Shown: positions 16,130 through 23,652 of the stretch, one piece after another | Position numbering within the stretch: position 1 is the stretch's first letter | How the letters are laid out: each line of letters starts with the position of its first letter | Assembly: GCA_910588225.1 (NCBI GenBank) | Contig: CAJUQT010000009.1 | Location: forward strand, 31,834-95,833 | DNA: 64,000 nt | Source of the DNA: an uncultured Acetatifactor sp. | GTDB taxonomy: Bacteria; Bacillota; Clostridia; Lachnospirales; Lachnospiraceae | Direction: 5' to 3' | Program-made: the position numbers and the translations under genes | The notes under the pieces: generated by a model | What the model saw: the letters and a program-made list of their open reading frames with translations, nothing else | Told to the model about the DNA's origin: nothing | The model's database searches: none

Positions 16130-16477
16130 ATGAGTGAAATTATCAGAGAAATCGAAGCGGAACAGTTAAAGAAGGAAGTTGACGAGTTCAACGTGGGCGA
16201 TACCGTAAAGGTATACGGCAGAATCAAGGAAGGAAATCGTGAGAGAATCCAGGTATTTGAAGGGATTGTATTGAAGAGACAGGGCGGCGGCGCCAGGGAG
16301 ACTTTCACTGTCAGGAAATCTTCCAATGGCATCGGTGTCGAGAAGACCTGGCCTGTACATTCTCCCAATGTTGAGAAGATAGAAGTAGTCAGAAGAGGTA
16401 AGGTAAGACGTGCCAAGCTGAATTACCTGAGAGGGCGCGTAGGTAAGAGAGCGAAGGTGAAAGAGGCAATCCGGTAA
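16130..16477 (+). CDS. rplS: 50S ribosomal protein L19
   Basis: A 115-residue L19 (VDEFNVGDTVKVYGRIKEGNRERIQVFEG; KVRRAKLNYLRGRVGKRAKVKE), located at the 30S/50S interface. Full length, with a perfect GAAGGAGG site. Its own promoter and terminator make it a separate unit within the block. Confidence 0.98.
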   Translation: MSEIIREIEAEQLKKEVDEFNVGDTVKVYGRIKEGNRERIQVFEGIVLKRQGGGARETFTVRKSSNGIGVEKTWPVHSPNVEKIEVVRRGKVRRAKLNYLRGRVGKRAKVKEAIR

Positions 16478-16531
16478 GGAGCATGCTGCTGTGGACGATG
16501 TGAACAGTAATATTGACACAGAGACGATAAG

Positions 16532-16560
16532 AGGGCGATTACTTGTGTAGTTGCCCTTTT
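16532..16560 (+). terminator. Intrinsic terminator of rplS
   Basis: An 11-bp stem (16532-16542 with 16547-16557, two G-U pairs, TTGT loop) followed by TTTTCG. It lies between rplS and the first signal peptidase gene. Confidence 0.85.
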
Positions 16561-16579
16561 CGCTTTAAAGTGGTATTAT
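16551..16579 (+). promoter_or_regulatory. Probable promoter of the first signal peptidase gene
   Basis: TTGCCC (16551-16556) and TATTAT (16574-16579), 17-bp spacer; TATAGT at 16582 is an alternative -10. The -35 lies in the right arm of the rplS terminator. The start would fall only a few bases before ATG 16590, so the mRNA would be nearly leaderless. Confidence 0.45.
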
Positions 16580-16589
16580 GGTATAGTAT

Positions 16590-17168
16590 ATGGCGAAAAA
16601 AAGGGGCTTAAGTTTTTATAAGCGGAAAAAGAAAATAAGTTACGCCCATGTGCGGGAGGGATTCAGCTGGGTCTTCGGTATTTTGACGGCGATTTTTATA
16701 GCGATTGTTCTGAATGTTTTCCTGGGAATGACTACCAGTGTGGTGGGAGTATCCATGGAACCGACATTGTACAACGGTCAGAAGATATTCATCAATTCCT
16801 TTCTCTATTTGATTTCATCCCCCAAAAGAGGGGATGTGGTTGTATTTCTTCCCAACGGGAATGAGAACGCACATTATTATGTGAAGCGTGTGGTAGCCGT
16901 GCCCGGGGATAATGTGGTAATCCGGGATGGGATTCTGTACGTGAACGGAGAGGAAAGCAGGTGGGTGACGGAGAAGCTGGCAGATGCAGGAATTGCCGTC
17001 AATGAACTGCTTCTTGAAAACGGAGAGTTTTTCTGCATCGGAGACAATCCGGGGAGCAGTGAGGACAGCCGCTCTGCCAATATAGGACCGGTAAAGGAGA
17101 CGGAGATTATAGGAAAGGTATGGTTCCGTGCTCCCTGCGAAGAGGTGAGCATGGGATTTATAAAATAA
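16590..17168 (+). CDS. lepB: Signal peptidase I (first copy)
   Basis: A 192-residue type I signal peptidase that removes signal peptides outside the membrane. A basic N-terminus is followed by one membrane span (about 25-47), catalytic Ser55 in GVSMEPTL and Lys99 in YYVKRVVAVPGD, and the GDN box near 150. No Shine-Dalgarno precedes ATG 16590. It ends 1 bp before rbgA starts, so the two are co-translated. Confidence 0.95.
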   Translation: MAKKRGLSFYKRKKKISYAHVREGFSWVFGILTAIFIAIVLNVFLGMTTSVVGVSMEPTLYNGQKIFINSFLYLISSPKRGDVVVFLPNGNENAHYYVKRVVAVPGDNVVIRDGILYVNGEESRWVTEKLADAGIAVNELLLENGEFFCIGDNPGSSEDSRSANIGPVKETEIIGKVWFRAPCEEVSMGFIK

Positions 17169-17169
17169 A

Positions 17170-18051
17170 ATGAACTATCAGTGGTATCCCGGTCATATGA
17201 CGAAGGCTAAGCGTATGATGCAGGAAAATATCAAATTAATCGATCTGATTATAGAGCTGGTGGATGCGAGGGCGCCGCTGGCCAGCCGGAATCCGGACAT
17301 TGACGAGATGGGAAAGGGAAAGTCCAGAATTGTGCTTTTAAACAAAGCAGATCTGGCGGATGTGTCGGTAAACAGAAAGTGGATGAAGTATTTTGAAGCC
17401 GGAGGATGCCATGTGCTGGAAGTGAATTCCAGAACGGGAGCCGGCGTGAAAGGAATCAACCATGTGGTACAGTTGGCCTGTGCGGAGAAAATTGCCCGGG
17501 ACAGAAAACGGGGAATTGTAAATCGACCTGTGAGAGCCATGGTAGTAGGGATTCCCAATGTGGGGAAGTCGACGTTTATCAACGCCTTTGCCGGGAAAGC
17601 CTGCACGAAGACCGGAAATAAGCCGGGCGTTACAAAAGGGAAGCAATGGATTCGCCTGAATAAATCACTGGAACTGCTTGATACGCCGGGGATTCTGTGG
17701 CCGAAATTTGAAGACAATCAGGTGGGGATGTACCTTGCGTTTATCGGTTCCATCAATGATGAGATTATCATTATGGAAGAGCTGGCCTGTGATATGCTCA
17801 ACTGTCTCAGAGCCGTTTACCCTGATGCGGTGACTGCCCGATACGGGATTGCATGGAAGGAAAATGCGGCGGATATGCTGACGGAAATTGCCCGCAGCAG
17901 AGGGTGTTTTCTGAAGGGGGAAACGCTTGATCTGAAAAAGGCTGCGGACGTGCTGACGGATGATTTCAGGGCGGGACGTCTGGGCAGAATATCACTGGAG
18001 AGGCCGCCTGAGCGACAGACGGGGAAGAGTGCGTCTGAGGGCGAAGGCTGA
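17170..18051 (+). CDS. rbgA: Ribosome biogenesis GTPase A (YlqF/RbgA)
   Basis: A 293-residue circularly permuted GTPase required for late 50S assembly. Motif order is G4 first (NKADL near residue 57), then G1 GIPNVGKSTFINAFAGK near 127, and G3 DTPGILWPK near 175. The N-terminal YQWYPGHMTKAKRMM is diagnostic. It sits between two signal peptidase genes in the rplS-rnhB interval, its normal neighbourhood. Confidence 0.97.
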   Translation: MNYQWYPGHMTKAKRMMQENIKLIDLIIELVDARAPLASRNPDIDEMGKGKSRIVLLNKADLADVSVNRKWMKYFEAGGCHVLEVNSRTGAGVKGINHVVQLACAEKIARDRKRGIVNRPVRAMVVGIPNVGKSTFINAFAGKACTKTGNKPGVTKGKQWIRLNKSLELLDTPGILWPKFEDNQVGMYLAFIGSINDEIIIMEELACDMLNCLRAVYPDAVTARYGIAWKENAADMLTEIARSRGCFLKGETLDLKKAADVLTDDFRAGRLGRISLERPPERQTGKSASEGEG

Positions 18052-18066
18052 CAGGAGGGGTTGACT

Positions 18067-18612
18067 ATGAACAAAGTGATGAAGGAAATGATAAGTACCC
18101 TGTCTTATCTGTTGGGAGTATTGTGTCTGACCTGGCTGGTAATCACATTTGTGGGACAGCGCACGGAAGTGGATGGTTCCTCCATGGAACCCATGCTCAC
18201 AGACGGGGATAATCTGATTGTGGATAAAATTACGTATCGTTTCCGGGATCCCCAGAGATTTGACATTATTGTATTTCCGTTTAAATATCAGGAGAATACA
18301 TACTATATCAAGAGAATTATCGGTCTGCCGGGAGAGACGATTCAGATTGACGAGCAGGGGAATATTTATATTGACGGTGAAGTTCTGGAGGAGAATTACG
18401 GGAGAGAGATTATTGAGCCGGATAACATTGGAATAGCCGCTTCGCCGATTGTCCTGGGAGAGGACGAATATTTTGTTATGGGTGACAATCGTAATAACAG
18501 TAGGGACAGCAGGGAGGCGATAGTAGGCAATATCCGCCGGGAGGATATTATCGGCAGGGCATGGGTGAGAATCTGGCCTTTGTCCCATATAGGTGTGCTT
18601 AAGCATCAGTGA
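18067..18612 (+). CDS. lepB: Signal peptidase I (second copy)
   Basis: A 181-residue signal peptidase I with one N-terminal membrane span (about 11-29), catalytic Ser39 in DGSSMEPML and Lys82 in YYIKRIIGLPGE, and GDNRNNSRDSR near 144. ATG 18067 is 6 bp after AGGAGGGG. It differs clearly from the copy at 16590 (shorter N-terminus, different insert), so they are paralogues, not a recent duplication. It probably has a partly distinct set of substrates. Confidence 0.95.
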   Translation: MNKVMKEMISTLSYLLGVLCLTWLVITFVGQRTEVDGSSMEPMLTDGDNLIVDKITYRFRDPQRFDIIVFPFKYQENTYYIKRIIGLPGETIQIDEQGNIYIDGEVLEENYGREIIEPDNIGIAASPIVLGEDEYFVMGDNRNNSRDSREAIVGNIRREDIIGRAWVRIWPLSHIGVLKHQ

Positions 18613-18637
18613 AAGAGAGCGGGTACGGAGAGAAGAA

Positions 18638-19399
18638 ATGAAAAGTATCAATGAGATAAAGGAAATTTTTCAGGCAGCGTCCGCAGAGAAGCTGCCTGAA
18701 TTTATAACTGTCTATTCTGCAGATGAGAGAGCCGGGGTGCGGAAGCTGGCGGCTCAGGCCGCAAAGCGCCTGGAAGCTCTGGAGAAGGAGAAGAGAAGAA
18801 TAGAAAAGCTCAGGATGTATGAGGAGCAGTACGGGGAATATTCATATATCTGTGGAATTGACGAGGTGGGAAGAGGGCCGTTGGCGGGTCCGGTAGCCGC
18901 GGCAGCGGTAATACTTCCGAAGGATTGTCGCATTTTATATATAAATGATTCCAAGCAGCTCTCCGAAAAAAAGAGAGAGGAGCTTTATACGGTGATAACA
19001 GAACAGGCTGTGGCATATGCGGTAGGCTTTGCCTCGCCGGAGAGAATCGATGAAATCAACATTCTTCAGGCAACATACGAAGCCATGCGGGAGGCGGTGG
19101 GGAAGCTGAATCCGCAGCCGGATCTTCTATTGAACGACGCGGTGAAGATTCCCGGAATAGCCATCCCGCAGGTACCGATTATCAAAGGGGATGCGAAGAG
19201 CATCTCTGTCGGGGCGGCCAGTATTGTGGCAAAAGTAACCAGAGACAGACTGATGGCGGAATATGACAGTATGTTTCCGGAGTATGGCTTTGCCGGGAAT
19301 AAAGGCTATGGCAGTACCAGCCACATTGAGGCCCTGAAAAAATATGGGCCTACGCCGATACACCGCAGAAGCTTTCTTAAAAATTTTGTGCAGGAGTGA
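18638..19399 (+). CDS. rnhB: Ribonuclease HII
   Basis: A 253-residue RNase HII that removes ribonucleotides and RNA from DNA hybrids. Acidic active-site residues are visible in GIDEVGRGPLAGPV, in the LLNDAVK stretch and near KGYGSTSHIEAL. An N-terminal extension of about 70 residues, partly helical and charged, is usual in Lachnospiraceae. ATG 18638 follows GGAGAGAAG; an in-frame upstream start at 18593 would overlap the previous gene. Confidence 0.96.
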   Translation: MKSINEIKEIFQAASAEKLPEFITVYSADERAGVRKLAAQAAKRLEALEKEKRRIEKLRMYEEQYGEYSYICGIDEVGRGPLAGPVAAAAVILPKDCRILYINDSKQLSEKKREELYTVITEQAVAYAVGFASPERIDEINILQATYEAMREAVGKLNPQPDLLLNDAVKIPGIAIPQVPIIKGDAKSISVGAASIVAKVTRDRLMAEYDSMFPEYGFAGNKGYGSTSHIEALKKYGPTPIHRRSFLKNFVQE

Positions 19400-19460
19400 A
19401 ATTTGAAAGTTCCTTTCAAATATTGCTTGATATGCGCGCCAATGTGCGCTGGGGGTAAAA

Positions 19461-21302
19461 ATGAAACTTTCGCAGTTGTTTTCAGGAGAAGTACGCCCGG
19501 AAGGGCAGTCGCAGCCACAGCTGACACCGGCCCAGACAGAACATCTGAATCGTCAGATTCGCTCTCTGGCGCCCGGACAGACCATCAGCGGTGAAATTGT
19601 GGGCCGAAACGGCAGTGAGGTACAGATTCGGCTTTCCGAAGATATGATACTCAGTGCCAGAGTCGATCACAATATGAACATTGAAATCGGAAAAAATATG
19701 ACATTTGAGGTGAAAAATAACGGCAGCACGCTGACACTGAGTCCTCTGTTTACCAATGTGGCCACAGATGTAAATGTGATGAAGGCGCTGGATATGGCGG
19801 GACTGCCTGTAAACCAGACCTCGGTCAGCATGACGGAACAGCTGATGGCTGTGGGGCTGCCTGTGAATAAGAATTCGCTGCAACAGATATTCAGGGAGAT
19901 CAATGCCTATCCTCAGGCAGAAATCTCAGATATTATCAATCTCCATAAGCTGCAGCTTCCCGTAAATGAAGCCAATGTAAATCAGATGGTTTCCTACCGG
20001 AATCTGACACATCAGCTGACAGGAGGAATGGAAGTCATACAGGAAGCTCTACCCGGAGTATTTGACGCCATGATTGCGGAGGGAGACATTTCAGGAGCCG
20101 TAAAGCTGTACGGCGAAGTTCTGCAGCTGTTTCATGGGAATTTCGGGGATGCCGGGGAAGGAACGCAGACAGGTGAAGCGTCGGCCGGTCAGGAAATTGG
20201 CGCGGAAGAAGCAGGACTGCCTCAGGCTGCGGAAAGCGGCTCACCCCAGGCCGCAGAGTCAGGGAGAACAGAAATGCCCGGGGAACGGCAGACGGAAGCG
20301 GCTGTGAGGGAACAGCTGGGGAAGACTGCGGAGGAAACAGGGAAAACCATATTGAATATGGTGTCCGGAGAGACCGGAGATGTGTCCGGTCTCACAAAGA
20401 ATCCGCCCCAGGACGCTCAGTTGAAGCCTGCCGCCGGGGAAAGCGGGAATCTGATATCCGAGACTTTGAGAAGTACGGCAGCCAGAGAAGTACTGCAGCT
20501 TGCAGATCAGATGCAGCTGTCGGAGGGAACTGCTTCAAAGGTCCGGGAACAGATGATACAGTTTGCCCGGGGAGGAAATATGGGGCAGTTCTTTTCGGCT
20601 TTGACCGAACTGGCGGATGCGGCGAAATTTTCCCAGACATCTGCGCAGGTGCTTGAAAGACTTTTTTCCGGAAGAGGATTTCGGGAATTGATGAAGGGAC
20701 AGCTGAAAAGCAGCTGGATGCTCAGACCGGAAGAGCTGACAGAGCCCGGTAAGGTGGAAGAATTATACCGCAGAATGGACAGACAGCTTAAGAACTTGGC
20801 CAATGTGATGGAAAACGCCGGGCAGACGAGTTCCACTGCTTTTAAGGCTGTCGCCACCATGTCGCAGAATGTGGATTTCCTGCAGCAGGTCAACCAGATC
20901 TACGCCTATGTACAGCTGCCGCTGCGCCTGCAGCAGGGGGAAGCCCACGGAGAACTATACGTCTATACCAATAAAAAGAAGCTTACCTCAGGCGACGGAA
21001 CGGTCAGCGCGCTGCTGCATCTGGATATGGAACATCTGGGACCGGTTGACGTACATGTGGCCATGAAGGACAGTAAGGTAAGCACAAGATTTTACCTGCG
21101 CGATGAGGAAATGATTGATTTTATTGCGGCACATATGGATACTTTGACTGCACGGCTGAAAAAGAGGGGATATGACTGTAATTATTCCATGACTGTCAGA
21201 GCCGGCGAGCAGCCTGCGGCAGAAAAAGGGGGTCTGAACCCTATTCTGAGACAGGAAAAGGGAATTGTGCTATCTCAGTATGCATTTGACGTACGTACCT
21301 GA
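19461..21302 (+). CDS. FliK-like flagellar hook-length control domain protein (YlqG-like)
   Basis: A 613-residue protein. The C-terminal part (about 470-590: LQQGEAHGELYVYTNKKK, LHLDMEHLGPVDVHVAMKD, LKKRGYDCNYS) matches the C-terminal domain of flagellar hook-length control proteins. The middle is Glu/Gly/Ala-rich low complexity (about 230-330). In Bacillota a gene of this type follows rnhB and precedes a FlhB-C-like gene, outside the main flagellar cluster. Function unproven; it may interact with the product of the next gene. Confidence 0.82.
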   Translation: MKLSQLFSGEVRPEGQSQPQLTPAQTEHLNRQIRSLAPGQTISGEIVGRNGSEVQIRLSEDMILSARVDHNMNIEIGKNMTFEVKNNGSTLTLSPLFTNVATDVNVMKALDMAGLPVNQTSVSMTEQLMAVGLPVNKNSLQQIFREINAYPQAEISDIINLHKLQLPVNEANVNQMVSYRNLTHQLTGGMEVIQEALPGVFDAMIAEGDISGAVKLYGEVLQLFHGNFGDAGEGTQTGEASAGQEIGAEEAGLPQAAESGSPQAAESGRTEMPGERQTEAAVREQLGKTAEETGKTILNMVSGETGDVSGLTKNPPQDAQLKPAAGESGNLISETLRSTAAREVLQLADQMQLSEGTASKVREQMIQFARGGNMGQFFSALTELADAAKFSQTSAQVLERLFSGRGFRELMKGQLKSSWMLRPEELTEPGKVEELYRRMDRQLKNLANVMENAGQTSSTAFKAVATMSQNVDFLQQVNQIYAYVQLPLRLQQGEAHGELYVYTNKKKLTSGDGTVSALLHLDMEHLGPVDVHVAMKDSKVSTRFYLRDEEMIDFIAAHMDTLTARLKKRGYDCNYSMTVRAGEQPAAEKGGLNPILRQEKGIVLSQYAFDVRT

Positions 21303-21325
21303 GGAAAGGGAAGGAATTTGATTTC

Positions 21326-21619
21326 ATGGATGGGAAAAAAGGAAAAGAAGAAAAAGTGAAGCAGGCCATCGCATTGGAATATGATTCTTCGGATGACGCG
21401 CCCAGAGTCATTGCCAGCGGCAGGGGAGCGCTTGCGGAACGTATCATTGAGAGAGCACAGGAGAGCGATGTGCCGATTCACCGGGATGATAAACTGGCAG
21501 ACACACTGTCCAGACTGGATATCGGTGATATGATTCCGCCGGAGCTTTATGAAGTGGTGGCGGAGATCTTGATTTTTGTGGATTCTATGGATAAGATTAA
21601 GGGTAAAATAAAGAGGTAA
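21326..21619 (+). CDS. FlhB C-terminal domain-like protein (YlqH-like)
   Basis: A 97-residue protein resembling only the cytoplasmic tail of FlhB/EscU export switches (VKQAIALEYDSSDDAPRVIASGRGALAERIIERAQESDVPIHRD). The autocleavage site NPTH of true FlhB is absent; the equivalent is EYDSSDDAP. It lacks membrane spans. It follows the FliK-like gene by 23 bp, mirroring ylqG-ylqH of Bacillus. Confidence 0.9.
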   Translation: MDGKKGKEEKVKQAIALEYDSSDDAPRVIASGRGALAERIIERAQESDVPIHRDDKLADTLSRLDIGDMIPPELYEVVAEILIFVDSMDKIKGKIKR

Positions 21620-21623
21620 ACGA

Positions 21624-21986
21624 TTGAATAAAAGGAAAACGGGAGCCGGATGGGAAAAGCGTGCCGCGGAATATCTGAAGGAAAAGGGGATGAAGATTGT
21701 GGAGACAAATTTTCGCAGCAGACAGGGAGAAATTGATCTGATTGGCTTTCATCGGGAATACCTCGTGTTCGTGGAGGTAAAGTTTCGTCAGTCTGCAGAA
21801 AAAGGATATGCGCTGGAGGCGGTGGACCTCCGCAAGCAGAAACGAATCTGCAGGGTGGCTGATTATTACAGGTATCTTCACAAAATAAATGCTGATGTGA
21901 GTGTGCGCTATGATGTGATAGGTATTCAGGGGGAAGAAATCCACTGGATACAGAATGCATTTCCTCATCATTACGCAGAAAGGTAA
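21624..21986 (+). CDS. YraN family (UPF0102) endonuclease-like protein
   Basis: A 120-residue protein with the restriction-endonuclease-like fold: EKRAAEYLKEKGMKIVETNFRSRQGEIDLIG followed by LVFVEVKFRQ, giving the E/D-ExK-type residues. It begins at TTG 21624 after AAAGAGG, 4 bp after the previous gene. The family is linked to rnhB neighbourhoods and DNA processing, but its role is unproven. Confidence 0.93.
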   Translation: MNKRKTGAGWEKRAAEYLKEKGMKIVETNFRSRQGEIDLIGFHREYLVFVEVKFRQSAEKGYALEAVDLRKQKRICRVADYYRYLHKINADVSVRYDVIGIQGEEIHWIQNAFPHHYAER

Positions 21987-21997
21987 GAAAGGGTATT

Positions 21998-22855
21998 ATG
22001 TTTCAAATACATCGTGTGGAGGAAGAGAATCCGGTGCTGCGGCAGAACTGTATCCGTACGGAAAACGGCACGGAGTTGGAATATCTGACTTTTCCCCTGT
22101 TGGAGGAGACAGGAATTGTAAGGCATCTGTTCAGCACCCGGCTGGGCGGTGTCAGCGGAGATGAATTTGCCTCCATGAATTTCAGCGTTGACAGAGGGGA
22201 CCGGAAGGAAAACGTAATGAAAAATTACGGCAGGATTGCGGAGGTGCTGGGCTGCAGTGTAGGTGATATGACAGCCTCTCACCAGACGCATACCACCAAT
22301 ATCCGCAGAATGGGTCCGGAGGACAGAGGAAAGGGAATCACATCTGCCAGGGATTATGAGAATGTGGACGGTCTGCTGACAGATGAGCCGGGGCTTGTGC
22401 TGGTCACGTTTTATGCGGACTGCGTGCCGCTGTATTTTGTGGATCCTGTGCACAGGGCTATTGGCCTTGCGCATTCCGGATGGAAGGGTACCGTTGGCCG
22501 GATGGGGGAATGTATGGTGAGAGCCATGGAACGAAATTTCGGTAGCCGGCCGGAGGAGCTGTATGCCGCAGTGGGACCTTCCATCTGCCGGGACTGCTAT
22601 GAAGTGGGCGAAGAAGTGGCAGAGCAGTTTGAGGGGTTTGGCGATGGCGTGGTGATGCCGGGAAAGCGCGCAGGGAAATATCAGCTCGACTTATGGCTTG
22701 CCAATAAAAGAATTCTGAGACAGGCCGGGATTCCGGCATCCAGGATTGCCGTTACGGATATCTGTACCTGTCACAATCCGGAGTATCTTTTTTCTCACAG
22801 GGCAAGCGGAGGCCGGAGAGGGAATCTGGGTGCGTTTATGATGCTGAAAAATTAA
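21998..22855 (+). CDS. pgeF: PgeF / YfiH (multicopper oxidase-like) protein
   Basis: A 285-residue DUF152 protein. Signature segments: FSTRLGGVSGDEFASMNFSVDRGD, ASHQTHTTNIR, TFYADCVPLYFVDP and AVGPSICRDCYEVGEEV; the His and Cys residues bind the metal. Family members act as purine nucleoside phosphorylase-like enzymes and as peptidoglycan editing factor. It ends the long rnhB-yraN operon. Confidence 0.95.
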   Translation: MFQIHRVEEENPVLRQNCIRTENGTELEYLTFPLLEETGIVRHLFSTRLGGVSGDEFASMNFSVDRGDRKENVMKNYGRIAEVLGCSVGDMTASHQTHTTNIRRMGPEDRGKGITSARDYENVDGLLTDEPGLVLVTFYADCVPLYFVDPVHRAIGLAHSGWKGTVGRMGECMVRAMERNFGSRPEELYAAVGPSICRDCYEVGEEVAEQFEGFGDGVVMPGKRAGKYQLDLWLANKRILRQAGIPASRIAVTDICTCHNPEYLFSHRASGGRRGNLGAFMMLKN

Positions 22856-22947
22856 GAAAAGTTTCATATTTTTCCTGAAAAAGATTTAAAGAAATTCTGT
22901 TTCAATAGAACCTGACGGAATGGAATTCCGGGAAAAAGAGGTGTAAA

Positions 22948-23643
22948 ATGGCAAATATACTTGTGTGTGACGATGACAGAGAAATTGTGGATGCGATTGA
23001 GATTTATCTGAGCCAGGACGGATATCATATTTTTAAGGCATATGACGGAGAGCAGGCTATTGAAATTTTAAAAAAAGAAGATATTCAGCTGTTGATTATG
23101 GATATTATGATGCCCAGGCTGGACGGAATCCGGGCCACCCTGAAAATCCGGGAATACAGCAGCATTCCCATTATCATGCTGTCGGCAAAGTCCGAGGATA
23201 CGGATAAAATTCTGGGCCTGAACATAGGTGCGGATGACTATATTACCAAGCCGTTTAATCCGCTGGAGCTTGCCGCAAGAGTGAAGTCGAATCTGCGCAG
23301 GTATACTTTGCTGGGGAGCCTGGACGCGGGCAGTCGTGCCATCTATCAGACCGGCGGTCTTGTGATTAACGATGATACCAAACAGGTCACTGTGGACGGA
23401 GAGCCGGTGAAAATGACACCCATAGAATACAATATTCTGTTGCTGCTGATGAAAAATCAGGGCAGAGTTTTCTCCATAGATCAGATTTACGAGAATATCT
23501 GGAACGAAGATGCCATAGGCGCAGATAACACAGTGGCGGTACATATCCGTCATATTCGGGAGAAGATAGAGATCAACCCGAAGGAACCCAGGTATCTGAA
23601 GGTTGTCTGGGGCGTGGGCTACAAGATTGACAGACAAATGTAG
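22948..23643 (+). CDS. OmpR-family response regulator
   Basis: A 231-residue regulator. The receiver domain (1-120) has phosphoacceptor Asp52 in LLIMDIMMPRLDG, acidic residues in VCDDD and Lys in ITKPFNP. The winged-helix domain (130-231) has the RVFSIDQIYENIWNEDAIGADNTVAVHIRHIREK recognition region. It is co-transcribed with the sensor kinase 9 bp downstream. The AT-rich 92-bp gap upstream probably holds the promoter, but no clear hexamers were seen. Targets unknown. Confidence 0.96.
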   Translation: MANILVCDDDREIVDAIEIYLSQDGYHIFKAYDGEQAIEILKKEDIQLLIMDIMMPRLDGIRATLKIREYSSIPIIMLSAKSEDTDKILGLNIGADDYITKPFNPLELAARVKSNLRRYTLLGSLDAGSRAIYQTGGLVINDDTKQVTVDGEPVKMTPIEYNILLLLMKNQGRVFSIDQIYENIWNEDAIGADNTVAVHIRHIREKIEINPKEPRYLKVVWGVGYKIDRQM

Positions 23644-23652
23644 GAGAGGAAG

